A stretch of DNA of 64,000 bases from Chryseobacterium oranimense. GTDB taxonomy: Bacteria > Bacteroidota > Bacteroidia > Flavobacteriales > Weeksellaceae. Where the stretch lies: the NCBI RefSeq assembly GCF_900129755.1, contig NZ_FQWT01000002.1, positions 434,001-498,000 of the forward strand. The letters are read 5' to 3'. The notes beneath the pieces were generated by a model. That model saw only the letters and a program-made list of their open reading frames with translations, had not been told where the DNA came from and did not search any database. The translations under genes and the position numbers were made by a program. Below, piece after piece: positions 44,982 through 54,325 of this stretch; positions within the stretch are counted from its first letter, which is position 1; every line of letters starts with the position of its first letter.

Positions 44982-45584
44982 ATGAGAAAACTGATCTTAA
45001 TAGTACTCTTCTGTATTGGCCTGAATACTTCTGCACAAACCGGAAATCAGGTAAAAGAACTGTTCCTGAAAATAAAAAAAGACGCAAAGATTGACCGGAA
45101 CGATACAGCCGTTTACGATATCATGGATGAATTTTACCAAAAAAATCTTCAGGCTGAAAATGATGAAATGACTCCTGAAACCATTCAGAGAATAGAGAAA
45201 CTGGCATCCAATCCGGATACGAAGAATCTCCATATCTTATTGCTTTTCCTGATGTATCAGCAGCATATCAGCCGGACTTCCATGGTGGGTAAAGCACCGG
45301 ATACAGAGTTTCAAACTGAAGCTATGACGCTTCTGGAGAATGAAAGCCGAGAAATTTATGGGAAGGTTCCTGCTATTATTTACGTGTATAAAGCAGAAGC
45401 CCTGGATGGAGCGAAAAAAAAGGAAGAGGTTAAAACCGTTTTAGATCAGGGATTAAAAGAATATCCTGACTCGGTTCCTTTAAAAATATACCGCTACCTC
45501 AACACAAAAGATGAGGTCTTAAGAAATGACCTTGTAAAAAATCATCCAAATCACTGGATGGTACAGCAGTTTGGAATTAAATAG
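44982..45584 (+). CDS. Secreted protein of unknown function
   Basis: A 200-residue protein with signal peptide MRKLILIVLFCIGLNTSA. The rest is helical, with DGAKKKEEVKTVLDQGLKEY near the end, which may be TPR-like. I recognise no specific family. It has a terminator-like hairpin between it and the convergent M1 peptidase gene. Confidence 0.65.
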   Translation: MRKLILIVLFCIGLNTSAQTGNQVKELFLKIKKDAKIDRNDTAVYDIMDEFYQKNLQAENDEMTPETIQRIEKLASNPDTKNLHILLLFLMYQQHISRTSMVGKAPDTEFQTEAMTLLENESREIYGKVPAIIYVYKAEALDGAKKKEEVKTVLDQGLKEYPDSVPLKIYRYLNTKDEVLRNDLVKNHPNHWMVQQFGIK

Positions 45585-45642
45585 TCAATGGCGAACAGTG
45601 AATTTGCTTCGCAAGTGAATGTTTCCAATAAATAGCAATAAT

Positions 45643-45669
45643 AATCCCACAGAGTTTTTCTGTGGGATT
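45643..45669. terminator. Bidirectional terminator between convergent genes
   Basis: AATCCCACAGA (45643-45653) pairs with TCTGTGGGATT (45659-45669), with A and T runs at the flanks. Confidence 0.88.
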
Positions 45670-45690
45670 GTTATTTTATGGTATGATCTA

Positions 45691-47529
45691 TTATTTTACT
45701 TCCACAACATTATCCTCAATATTGACATCGGCCATTCTCTGACTGAAATCTATTCCCAGAACAGATAGCTGGGCTTTGGTATAAGGAATTGTAAGTGTAT
45801 ATTCTTTCTGAGTCCACGGCCAGTAAGGCATGGTTTTAAAATCTCCGTAAATGTCTTTTTCCTTCCACGTATGGGTCATATTTAAAGGAATCTGGTAAGT
45901 TACTATCTTTTTATCGGCAGTCATTACATTGAAATCAATGGGCATGGGAACCTGTCCTTTATTGACCAAAGTGATGGTTGTAGATTTTGCTTCATACTTC
46001 ACATCTTTGATTCCGTAATCAATAGTTTTTGTAGTGTTGATCCAGTAATTCTGGAACCATTTCAGATCCATCCCAGAAACTTTCTGAGCAATATGAAGAA
46101 AATCTCTATCAGACGGGTGCTTCATATGCCATTGGTCATAATACTGTTTCAAGGTTTCTGCAAGATTCTGCTCACCCATAATGTATCCCAGCTGTACAAG
46201 GTATAATTCTCCTTTTACATAGGAAGCATAGGTATAAGAAGTCCCGTTGTCGTGGTGATCACCTAACCAAACGGCTGGCTCTTCAATTCCTTTTTTAACA
46301 AAATTCCTGTAAGCGTTCACCGTATTGGCAAAAGGATTCGGAAGCTCTTCAGGAAACAACTGGTACATTAAATACCCTTCTGCATAGCTGGTAAACCCTT
46401 CATCCATCCATGGGCGTACTGATTCATTGGTTGCCAGCATCTGCTGATACCATGAATGGGCACCTTCGTGAGCCATTAAGCCCATTAAACCTTTTATATC
46501 TTTGGCTTCACCGAGGATCATGGTACACATTCCGTATTCCATACCACCATCACCACCCTGGATGAATGCATAGGTCGGATATACATATTTTCCGAAATGA
46601 CTGTTCATGATCTGGAAATATTTGGTAACGTAAGGCTGAGCTTCTTCCCAAACTTTTGTTTTGTCATTATTCTGGTAAACAAGGAATACTTTAGGTCCTT
46701 CCGGAACATCAAAGCTTTTTACGACATAATCCCTGTCTGCACTCCATGCAAAATCCAGTATATTTTTCGCAGACCATTTCCAAGTTGCTTTTTTGCTTTT
46801 ATCCGTCTTAATATTGGCTGTGGAATCATAACCTTTTACTTCTGCAGGGTTTTCAAGGATTCCTCCGGCCCCGATTACATAATCTTTATTGATTTTAATG
46901 GTCACATCAAAATCCGAGAACGGCGCATGAAACTCTCTTCCAATATAATCGAATGTGGCCCAGCCGTCATAATCATATTCTGCAATTTTAGGGTACCATT
47001 GCGTCATGGTCATATCCACCCCTTCCTTGTTGTTCCTTCCGCTTCGTCTGATCTGCTGAGGTATCACAGCATCCCAGTCCATGGTAAACGTAGTTGTTGA
47101 ATTAGGCTGAATAGGTTCTGCCAGGTACACTTTCATGATGGTTTCCTGAATCTCGAATTTCAGATCTTTCCCATTCTGTTTGATCCAATGGATATTTTGG
47201 GCGCCTTCCTGGTCCTTCGGAATGGAAGCCAGCCTTGAAACCCCATCTTTCTGTAATCTGGAATCTCCGTTTTTCCCCTGGCCGGCCACTCTCTGATCCA
47301 TCATTGAATTAGGCTTAAAGGCATTCCAGTAAAGATGAAAATATACCACATTCAGCACGTCCGGCGAGTTGTTGGCATATTCTAAAGTCTGGTTTCCCTG
47401 GTAGGTAAACTTTTCAGCATTAACATCAATGTCCATCTTGTATTTCGCAGCCTGCTGATAATAAGCTCCCTGCTGAGCCTGAAATTGTGAAATGATAAAC
47501 GCAAAAAGGATTGCAGCCGATTTTCTCAT
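45691..47529 (-). CDS. M1 family metallopeptidase
   Basis: A 612-residue secreted gluzincin aminopeptidase. Signal peptide MRKSAAILFAFIISQFQAQ. The GMEY segment is followed by the zinc motif MAHEGAHSW with H354, E355 and H358, then the third ligand E377 in MDEGFTSYAEG, which fits HExxH-x18-E. A C-terminal beta-sandwich segment ends at IDFSQRMADVNIED. Peptide digestion in the periplasm or outside is likely. Confidence 0.93.
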   Translation of the reverse strand: MRKSAAILFAFIISQFQAQQGAYYQQAAKYKMDIDVNAEKFTYQGNQTLEYANNSPDVLNVVYFHLYWNAFKPNSMMDQRVAGQGKNGDSRLQKDGVSRLASIPKDQEGAQNIHWIKQNGKDLKFEIQETIMKVYLAEPIQPNSTTTFTMDWDAVIPQQIRRSGRNNKEGVDMTMTQWYPKIAEYDYDGWATFDYIGREFHAPFSDFDVTIKINKDYVIGAGGILENPAEVKGYDSTANIKTDKSKKATWKWSAKNILDFAWSADRDYVVKSFDVPEGPKVFLVYQNNDKTKVWEEAQPYVTKYFQIMNSHFGKYVYPTYAFIQGGDGGMEYGMCTMILGEAKDIKGLMGLMAHEGAHSWYQQMLATNESVRPWMDEGFTSYAEGYLMYQLFPEELPNPFANTVNAYRNFVKKGIEEPAVWLGDHHDNGTSYTYASYVKGELYLVQLGYIMGEQNLAETLKQYYDQWHMKHPSDRDFLHIAQKVSGMDLKWFQNYWINTTKTIDYGIKDVKYEAKSTTITLVNKGQVPMPIDFNVMTADKKIVTYQIPLNMTHTWKEKDIYGDFKTMPYWPWTQKEYTLTIPYTKAQLSVLGIDFSQRMADVNIEDNVVEVK

Positions 47530-47687
47530 TTAAAATTTATTTTTTTTAAAGGTAGGTAATTTATATAAAACCTTCAAATGTGGAGTTATTCTGAAGGGTT
47601 CCTGTGATACATTATTAATTTAGATGGGTTTTAATTCTTGTTGTTAAAAAGATTTTTTTGAGATATTATTTTTTCGCCGCTGCTTCA

Positions 47688-48164
47688 TTACTTTAAATTT
47701 GACTTCAATAGTTTTTTAATCAAAGTAATTTGGCCTAAATGATAATAGCTGTGTTCAATCATTCCATCGATATTTCTAAGATAAGTCCCATATTTTCCAT
47801 CTACAAAAACCTCATCCAGCTTACCATCAGGGAGTTCTTCAATTAAACCTGCAAATTTTTCAGCATCCGTCCATAATTTATTTAAAAGCTCTTCCCATTG
47901 TTCCGCAGATTCAATGGGTGGAAGATCAAAACTGAATTTGTCTTTTATTTCAAGTTCACCACCTTCCAATACATTGACAATTCCTGCTATATAATAATGT
48001 ATATGAAATGTCAGCATGGCGATGGTGTTTAAAGAATCCACTTTCGTCACTGCCTGTTCCCAGGTTACATCCGAAAGCTGGTCTTTAAAATTGGTATTGG
48101 CAATCCACAAACCATCAAGTATTACTTCTCTGAATCTTTTGGCTAATTGTGATGGTGAGCTCAT
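47688..48164 (-). CDS. DinB family protein
   Basis: A 158-residue four-helix-bundle protein of the DinB/DUF1572 type. Histidines in TFHIHYYIAGI and in MIEHSYYHLGQI fit the metal-binding triad of the family. Members are mostly thiol-dependent or unknown enzymes. There is no signal peptide. It stands alone, with a palindromic repeat in the upstream gap. Confidence 0.8.
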   Translation of the reverse strand: MSSPSQLAKRFREVILDGLWIANTNFKDQLSDVTWEQAVTKVDSLNTIAMLTFHIHYYIAGIVNVLEGGELEIKDKFSFDLPPIESAEQWEELLNKLWTDAEKFAGLIEELPDGKLDEVFVDGKYGTYLRNIDGMIEHSYYHLGQITLIKKLLKSNLK

Positions 48165-48217
48165 TGTTATAATTTTCCTAAAGATAATATTTTTTCTCTC
48201 GTTGATTTTGATGTAGA

Positions 48218-48311
48218 TTTTTTTGCCACGAATACACGAATTTTAATTGACATTTACATTATTCTATATAGATAAGTATTTATGGAAATTCGTGTATTCG
48301 TGGCAAAAAAA
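48218..48311. repeat. 26-bp inverted repeat (interspersed element)
   Basis: The arm beginning TTTTTTTGCCACGAATACAC (48218) runs to 48243; 48286-48311 is its reverse complement, ending in a run of A's, with a 42-nt AT-rich centre. I recall GCCACGAATnCACGAAT palindromes in many Flavobacteriia intergenic regions; not verified here. Confidence 0.7.
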
Positions 48312-48362
48312 ACCTTCAAAGTTTTAAAAACCTTGAAGGATTATATTCTTAATCATTTAAAA

Positions 48363-50054
48363 TTATTTTTTAGCCGGAATTTCTTTCTTTCCACTCTGTA
48401 AAATCTTTTCAAGGATTCTCAGGGTGATCAGATAAGTAGGTTTTACTCCTGTAAGTCCCAAACCTCCTGAAGAAAGTGTGCTTCCCGTTTCCAAAGGATT
48501 ATCTGAAGCATAATAAGCATACATCACGAACAGATCCGGTGAAATGTGATGTCTGATTTTAGAAGCTACCTGAATTGCTTTCTGATAATGCGCCCCCTCC
48601 ATTTCAAGACCGATGGCTTTCCAGGAAGTGTTCATGAAATAAGAAAGAATATCCCTGTTTTGAAGTGAGGTTCCTAATACGGTAATCATTGCACCTTCAA
48701 ATGCTTTTAACTCATCATCTTTAAAATCATCAAGCTTCAGCGTATTTTCAAATGGATAATTGTCTGCAGTTCCTTCAAAGATGTGGGAGGTAGGGATCAT
48801 AATATCTCCTTTTCCACCGGCAAGAATTCCTGCCTTACCCATGATAGAAACAGATTTTACCTTCATCATATAAACTTCTCCTTTATGTTCGTAAGGTCTC
48901 AACAATTCGTCCATTACTTCATAGGCCTGTTCCCCGAAAGCATAGTCGAAAACCATAATAACATCGTCTCCGCCATATTTTATACCACTGAAAGGAGTAT
49001 TTTTAAGGTCTGTTTTACTTAGATCAATAATCTGAACATCAATATTACTTCCGCTCTTATCATTAATATAGATCATCCCTTCTTCCAAAGCATATTTGGA
49101 AACTTTGTCGCGAAGTTCTTTTTTATCGGAGATATCTCCGTAAAGTTTGTAATCTACTTGTTTGTGATCTTTTCTCTTTAAGGCGTCATTTCCATAAAGC
49201 ATATTTTTCACGGAGTGCATGTTTGCGGAAATTATGTGCAGAGGTCTCATGTGAAGATCGTTTTCAAATAAAACTTCTTTCACTTTGTTGGCCCATTTCT
49301 CACCAAAATAGTGATGCCCTACTCTTTCCTTTAATATGGCACTGAAATGAATTTCTCTTTCTCTCGTCTGCTTTGCATCTTCCAGACTTACTTTTCCTAA
49401 GTTGTAGATGATCTTAAATAAACGGTCAGGGTTATTATCATCCCCAAAAGAATTATAGGCGTTCAGGGTTTCTTCAAAAGTTCTTCCTATCAAAGAAGAT
49501 AAATGGATCAAAGCAACTTCTTTTTCTTTTCTGCTGAATTTCTTTTCACCCTTTACTACTTCTTCGATAATTTTAAAGGCACGTGTCGGTTTCCAGTTTT
49601 CATCCTGAATGAAAGCCAGGTTCCTCACTTTATCTGCCTCTATAAACAGGAAGGTTAAGTGGGTAAGAATATCATAAATTTCAGAACGGCCCAAAAGAAC
49701 TTCAATATTCATCTGGTGCTCGTCTATCCTGTAACAGTTTCTTCTTCTCTTTTTAGGTACAATAGGTTCGAAACTTCCTTTATCAAACCCCTCATCCGAT
49801 GTAAGATGAATGAAAGCACATTCTTCGATTCCTTCCGGAAGCCTGTCTAAAACATACATCAAACCATCCAATTCCATTTTATTAGGAATATTCATGGTAC
49901 CATAAATCTCTGGATTGATCGTCTTCAACAAACTTCTGATACTTTCTCCAGAAACACCGGCAGGTTTAAAAAAACCTCTGTAAAAGAGGTGTCTCATAGA
50001 AATATACAATCTTTCAATTGCTTCCGTTGTTTCTCTAGCTCTAGAATTTGTCAT
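48363..50054 (-). CDS. DUF6909-type protein of unknown function
   Basis: A 563-residue cytoplasmic protein, MTNSRARETTEAIERLYISM at the start, conserved in Bacteroidota and I believe annotated as DUF6909. The start is fixed at 50054 because the promoter box TATATTTG (50070-50077, minus strand) lies upstream of it and downstream of another in-frame ATG at 50093. It has no membrane segment. No catalytic residues can be named. Confidence 0.75.
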   Translation of the reverse strand: MTNSRARETTEAIERLYISMRHLFYRGFFKPAGVSGESIRSLLKTINPEIYGTMNIPNKMELDGLMYVLDRLPEGIEECAFIHLTSDEGFDKGSFEPIVPKKRRRNCYRIDEHQMNIEVLLGRSEIYDILTHLTFLFIEADKVRNLAFIQDENWKPTRAFKIIEEVVKGEKKFSRKEKEVALIHLSSLIGRTFEETLNAYNSFGDDNNPDRLFKIIYNLGKVSLEDAKQTREREIHFSAILKERVGHHYFGEKWANKVKEVLFENDLHMRPLHIISANMHSVKNMLYGNDALKRKDHKQVDYKLYGDISDKKELRDKVSKYALEEGMIYINDKSGSNIDVQIIDLSKTDLKNTPFSGIKYGGDDVIMVFDYAFGEQAYEVMDELLRPYEHKGEVYMMKVKSVSIMGKAGILAGGKGDIMIPTSHIFEGTADNYPFENTLKLDDFKDDELKAFEGAMITVLGTSLQNRDILSYFMNTSWKAIGLEMEGAHYQKAIQVASKIRHHISPDLFVMYAYYASDNPLETGSTLSSGGLGLTGVKPTYLITLRILEKILQSGKKEIPAKK

Positions 50055-50069
50055 AAAATAAATTTCACA

Positions 50070-50077
50070 CAAATATA
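50070..50077 (-). promoter_or_regulatory. -7 promoter box that fixes the DUF6909 start
   Basis: CAAATATA on the plus strand is TATATTTG on the minus strand, 15 nt before the ATG at 50054. Confidence 0.7.
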
Positions 50078-50122
50078 CAAAATCTTCATTCATTTATTTT
50101 AAGTATCTTTTAACAAGCAGTT

Positions 50123-50295
50123 TAAATTTGTATCTTTAAAAAATGTAAAATGTTTATCTAAAACTGTATTCATGACAGTATTAAAGGGATAATCATTCCG
50201 TTTTACCAATCCAACGCCTCCACCTAAAACTTAAATCATTGTTCGATTTTTCAAGCAAAACCAAAGACACCCCTAAAAAAATAAGGGGTATTTTA
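50123..50295 (+). ncRNA. Possible small RNA upstream of glnN
   Basis: TAAATTTG (50123-50130) is a promoter box on the plus strand. It is followed by ACTGT/ACAGT at 50163-50182 (hairpin) and, about 150 nt on, a hairpin ACCCCT (50269-50274) / AGGGGT (50284-50289) with a T-rich tail. This could be a transcript of about 160 nt ending just before the glnN promoter. Confidence 0.35.
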
Positions 50296-50315
50296 TTTTC
50301 AATCCATTTTTTTTG

Positions 50316-50323
50316 TAAATTTG
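50316..50323 (+). promoter_or_regulatory. -7 promoter box of glnN
   Basis: TAAATTTG matches TAnnTTTG and lies 22 nt before the ATG at 50346. Confidence 0.7.
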
Positions 50324-50345
50324 CCCTGTAAAAATTAACCTTATT

Positions 50346-52541
50346 ATGTCAACTTTAAGATTCAAAGCGTTAGAAACTTTACCATTTAAGGACTTCAGAA
50401 AAGATAATTCTATTGAAGTTCCTGGAAAACTGTCAGAATTATTCTGTCAGAATGTTTTCTCAGAAGAGACCATGAGAGAATATTTAACCAAGGAAGCATT
50501 CCAGTCTATTCTGGATGCGATGAAAAAAGGTACTAAAATCCAGAGACACATTGCAGACCAGGTAGCGGTTGCTATGAAAGACTGGGCAATGAGCAAAGGA
50601 GTAACTCACTATACTCACTGGTTCCAGCCATTAACAGGAACTACCGCGGAGAAGCACGACTCTTTCTTTACTCCGATTGAAGGAGGAAGAGCCATTGAAA
50701 GATTCAGCGGAAATTTATTGATCCAGCAGGAGCCTGATGCTTCTTCTTTCCCGAACGGAGGAATCAGAAACACTTTCGAGGCAAGAGGTTATACAGCATG
50801 GGATCCTACCTCTCCGGCTTTCATCATGGGAACTACTTTATGTATTCCTTCTATCTTCATTTCTTATACCGGAGAAACTTTAGATTATAAAGCACCTCTT
50901 TTAAGAGCTTTGAATGCTGTGGATGAAGCTGCAACCAACGTTATGCAGTATTTTGACAAAAACGTAACGAAAGTAACCCCTACTCTGGGATGGGAGCAGG
51001 AATATTTCTTGGTTGACTCTGCATTATACCAGTCACGTCCGGACCTTGTTTTAACAGGGAAAACCTTATTGGGACACTCTCCTGCGAAAGGGCAACAATT
51101 AGACGACCACTATTTCGGTTCTATTCCTACAAGAGTAATGAACTTCATGAAAGAGCTGGAGATCGAATGTATGAAACTGGGAATTCCGGTAACAACAAGA
51201 CATAATGAGGTTGCACCAAACCAGTTCGAGCTTGCTCCAATGTTTGAAGAGGTAAACGTTGCTGTAGATCACAACTCTTTGTTGATGGACATCATGGCAA
51301 GAATTGCTCACAAACATCACTTCCATATTTTATTCCACGAAAAGCCATTTGCAGGAGTAAACGGAAGCGGAAAACACAACAACTGGTCTTTAGCAACAGA
51401 TACAGGTGAAAACTTATTAAGCCCTGGAAAAAATCCTAAGAAAAACTTACAGTTCTTAACATTCTTTGTTAACACGATTAAAGCTGTATATGAATATGCT
51501 GACCTTTTAAGAGCAAGTATCGCATCTGCCAGCAACGACCACAGATTAGGTGCCAATGAAGCTCCACCAGCTATTATTTCCGTATTCATCGGAAGCCAGC
51601 TGTTCAGAGTACTGGAAGAACTTGAAAAAGTAACGGAAGGAAAACTTTCCCCAGACGAAAAAACAGACCTTAAACTGAATGTAGTTGGGAAAATCCCTGA
51701 AATTTTGTTGGATAATACTGACAGAAACAGAACTTCTCCATTTGCATTTACAGGAAATAAATTTGAGATCAGAGCAGTAGGATCTTCTGCCAACTGTGCA
51801 GAGTCTATGACTGTAATGAATACCATCGCTGCAAAACAGTTAAACGATTTCAAAAAAGAAGTTGATGCTTTAATTGAAACAGGTCTTAAGAAAGATGAAG
51901 CGATCTTCAATGTATTGAGAGAATACATCAAACAGTGTAAAAACATCATGTTTGAAGGTGACGGATATTCAGACGACTGGGCAAAAGAAGCTAAAAAGAG
52001 AGGTTTAAACAACTTAAAAACCACTCCGGAAGCTCTTAAGCAGGAAATGGATAAAAAATTCCTTGATCTTTACGAAGAAATCGGAGTATTTACTCACAGA
52101 GAGGTTGAAGCAAGAAACGAAATCAAACTTGAAAAATATTCTACGGTTATTGATATTGAAGCAAGAGTATTGAGTGATATCGCAAGAAACCACATTATTC
52201 CTTCTGCCTTAAATTATCAGAACAGACTGATCGAGAATGTAAAAGGTCTTAAAGAAATATTCGGAGACAAAGAATTCAAAACATTAGCAAAAGAGCAAAT
52301 GAGTCTGATCACTAACATTTCTGAAAATGTTTCTAAGATTAAATTAGGCGTAGAAGATCTTATTAAAGCAAGAGAAGCAGCAAAAGCTGTATCAGATAGT
52401 CAAAAGCAGGCAGAAGCTTACTGCAACAAAGTAAAACCTTTATTCGATGGCATCAGAGAAGCTTCTGATGATCTTGAAATGATGGTTGATGATGAACTTT
52501 GGCCAATGACTAAGTATAGAGAAATGTTATTTACAAAATAA
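50346..52541 (+). CDS. glnN: Glutamine synthetase, type III
   Basis: A 731-residue GSIII, the long dodecameric form found in Bacteroidota and cyanobacteria, which makes glutamine from glutamate, ammonia and ATP. The N-terminal region (LPFKDFRKDNSIEVPGKLSE) is the GSIII-specific extension. Recognisable glutamine-synthetase blocks are GWEQEYFLVDSALY, VPTTRHNEVAPNQFELAP-like text and NGSGKHNNWSLATDT. Length and start match the family. A terminator follows. Confidence 0.95.
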   Translation: MSTLRFKALETLPFKDFRKDNSIEVPGKLSELFCQNVFSEETMREYLTKEAFQSILDAMKKGTKIQRHIADQVAVAMKDWAMSKGVTHYTHWFQPLTGTTAEKHDSFFTPIEGGRAIERFSGNLLIQQEPDASSFPNGGIRNTFEARGYTAWDPTSPAFIMGTTLCIPSIFISYTGETLDYKAPLLRALNAVDEAATNVMQYFDKNVTKVTPTLGWEQEYFLVDSALYQSRPDLVLTGKTLLGHSPAKGQQLDDHYFGSIPTRVMNFMKELEIECMKLGIPVTTRHNEVAPNQFELAPMFEEVNVAVDHNSLLMDIMARIAHKHHFHILFHEKPFAGVNGSGKHNNWSLATDTGENLLSPGKNPKKNLQFLTFFVNTIKAVYEYADLLRASIASASNDHRLGANEAPPAIISVFIGSQLFRVLEELEKVTEGKLSPDEKTDLKLNVVGKIPEILLDNTDRNRTSPFAFTGNKFEIRAVGSSANCAESMTVMNTIAAKQLNDFKKEVDALIETGLKKDEAIFNVLREYIKQCKNIMFEGDGYSDDWAKEAKKRGLNNLKTTPEALKQEMDKKFLDLYEEIGVFTHREVEARNEIKLEKYSTVIDIEARVLSDIARNHIIPSALNYQNRLIENVKGLKEIFGDKEFKTLAKEQMSLITNISENVSKIKLGVEDLIKAREAAKAVSDSQKQAEAYCNKVKPLFDGIREASDDLEMMVDDELWPMTKYREMLFTK

Positions 52542-52566
52542 CATCTGTAAAGTTCCATATTAGTTA

Positions 52567-52594
52567 AACTCTCCGGTTTTCCGGGGAGTTTTTT
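52567..52594 (+). terminator. Terminator after glnN
   Basis: AACTCTCCGG (52567-52576), TTTT loop, CCGGGGAGTT (52581-52590) then T's. One G-U pair. Confidence 0.88.
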
Positions 52595-52667
52595 TAGGTT
52601 TATTAACAGCAATGAAAAGTAGAGTTTTAAATCACAAAATCCCATTAACAAAGGAAAAGCGATTAAT

Positions 52668-52744
52668 TATGTTAAAGAATCTTAATAAAAAAAACCGCAT
52701 ACTCGCCAAAAATAGGCGGTTGCGGTTTGTTTTTCTTTAACATA
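52668..52744. repeat. Nested inverted repeat in the glnN downstream gap
   Basis: Outer arms TATGTTAAAGAA (52668-52679) and TTCTTTAACATA (52733-52744). Inside, AAACCGCA (52692-52699) pairs with TGCGGTTT (52721-52728) and CGCC (52704-52707) with GGCG (52715-52718). A T-rich tail follows the inner hairpin. The rest of the 52542-52879 gap holds the glnN terminator and the promoter of the C40 gene; nothing else is seen. Confidence 0.6.
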
Positions 52745-52820
52745 CTTAAATAATATGTTAAAATGTGTTAAATAAAGAACCTGACAATAATCATATCAGG
52801 GGTCTTTTGATCGGAATTTC

Positions 52821-52828
52821 TACTTTTG
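52821..52828 (+). promoter_or_regulatory. -7 promoter box of the C40 peptidase gene
   Basis: TACTTTTG matches TAnnTTTG. The ATG lies at 52880. Confidence 0.6.
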
Positions 52829-52879
52829 TAATGCTTTTGAAAAATAAATATTCCTTTTAACACGGATAATCAAATATAT

Positions 52880-53590
52880 ATGAAGAAAAGAGTTTTGTTT
52901 TATTTAGTTGCTTTAGTGTCTACAGTTTCGGTTCAATCATGCGCTACAAATTATGTAGTTTCACAGCCAGCAACTTACACTAAAGAATACAAAACAGATG
53001 CCAAACTAGCTTCTATAGACCAGAAGAAAATGGAACTTGATAAGCAAAGACTTATTGATTCTTTTCTAGCAGAGAAGGCCGCATCTATCGCCAACGCGAA
53101 AAAAGCTATTAAAAATTCTGAGATTGCAAAAGCAGTCAAATACAATAAAACGATCGACAATATCCTTACAGAAGCTGAAACATACCTTGGAACTCCATAC
53201 AGATACGGAGGAATGACAAGAAGAGGTATTGATTGTTCAGCTTTCGTTCTTTCCGTATTCGGGGCAGCAGCAGGACTTAGCTTACCAAGAGTAGCAGCTT
53301 CTCAGGCTCAGGAGGGTGAAAGTATTGATAAAAGTGAACTTCAGAAGGGAGATTTGATTTTCTTTTCACACGGAAGAAGAATCTCTCACGTAGGTATCGT
53401 AGAAAGTGTTACTGAAGACGGTGAAATTAAATTCATCCACGCAGCCACTTCAAAAGGGGTAATGATCTCATCGCTGAATGATTCTTACTGGGGACCTAAA
53501 TTCAGGTTTGCAAAAAGAGTAATCAACGAGAACGGGGATGCTTATAACAATCTTGCATCTTCTACTCCATCCGCAGCGACAAGTTTTTAA
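52880..53590 (+). CDS. C40 family (NlpC/P60) peptidase, lipoprotein
   Basis: A 236-residue lipoprotein: signal MKKRVLFYLVALVSTVSVQSC with the lipobox cysteine at the end (VQSC). Residues 75-120 lead into the NlpC/P60 domain with C119 in GIDCSAFVL, H170 in ISHVGIVES and H187 in FIHAATSKG. It cuts peptidoglycan peptides, like Spr or NlpC. It has a separate promoter and terminator. Confidence 0.92.
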   Translation: MKKRVLFYLVALVSTVSVQSCATNYVVSQPATYTKEYKTDAKLASIDQKKMELDKQRLIDSFLAEKAASIANAKKAIKNSEIAKAVKYNKTIDNILTEAETYLGTPYRYGGMTRRGIDCSAFVLSVFGAAAGLSLPRVAASQAQEGESIDKSELQKGDLIFFSHGRRISHVGIVESVTEDGEIKFIHAATSKGVMISSLNDSYWGPKFRFAKRVINENGDAYNNLASSTPSAATSF

Positions 53591-53615
53591 TTTTAAATAA
53601 TTGATTTAAATAATG

Positions 53616-53645
53616 AAGCCATCAGATCTCTGATGGCTTTTTTAT
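53616..53645 (+). terminator. Terminator after the C40 peptidase
   Basis: AAGCCATCAGA (53616-53626), 2-nt loop, TCTGATGGCTT (53629-53639) and T's. Confidence 0.88.
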
Positions 53646-53704
53646 TTGTTTAACGTTGATATTTAACTGATTTGTTGGATGAGGCTCCCGAAGCCAATAT
53701 GCTT

Positions 53705-54277
53705 TTAATCTCTATCTATTTCGATATCCAGTTTATAAAGAAGCCCGTGTACTTCTGAAAGGGAAAATTTAGCCTTTTTAAGGCGATTTACGGCAGGATC
53801 TATAGAATAATTGAAGGAAGTCCTGAAATCCGCTTTTTCAAGGTTGGTATGGTCGAAAACAGCTCCTGAAAGATCGCAAGTTGAAAACAGGGAGCCGGAT
53901 AAGTCAGATTCAGAAAAATCGGTCTCAGTTAATCGGGAATTTTTAAATCAGGTCTTCTTTGCTGAGGTTTTATAGAATACTGAATTGTTCAGCAAACATC
54001 CGTCAAAGATAAAGGAAAGTCCAAACGGATTACACTCGCTGAACTGAAGACCGAACATTTTACATTCTTTAAAAATAACTTCGTGAAATGCAGTTTTGAT
54101 CAGTTTGGCCATACTCAGATTGCAGCCTGAAAATTCGCAGTCTGTGAAAGTGAAACCTGAAAGATCTGCATATTCAAAATTGCAGTTTCTGAATATACAA
54201 TTTTCATATTCTCCTTTTGAGAGCAGGGAAAAGTCTGTATTTTCAAAAGTTTGATCTACAGTATATGCTTCTTTCAT
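53705..54277 (-). pseudogene. Pentapeptide-repeat protein interrupted by an in-frame stop
   Basis: The reading frame from the ATG at 54277 encodes 109 residues of pentapeptide repeats (FRNCNFEYADLSGFTFTDCE) and ends at TGA (53948-53950). Without any frameshift the same frame continues for a further 80 codons, with more pentapeptide pattern (NSRLTETDFSESDLSGSLFS) and a typical helical end, to TAA at 53705-53707. The intact protein would be 190 residues. CGA to TGA would explain the stop. It lies 48 bp after rodA on the same strand. Confidence 0.75.
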
Positions 54278-54325
54278 ATGATTAATGAAATGTTTTTTGC
54301 TGAAAGGTATGAGATTTTAAATTTC

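Noticed and set aside
50055..50093. A 13-residue N-terminal extension of the DUF6909-type protein
   Set aside because: It lies across the promoter box 50070-50077, so it is not transcribed from that promoter.
51317..52024. A 235-codon open frame on the minus strand inside glnN
   Set aside because: It lies wholly antisense to a clear glutamine synthetase gene, has no promoter and reads as low-complexity Ser/Phe-rich text, as expected of a shadow frame.
53948..54277. Short complete pentapeptide gene of 109 residues
   Set aside because: The frame continues in register with the same repeat pattern after the TGA to 53705, so I call one interrupted gene. I first suspected a frameshift, but the frame does not change.
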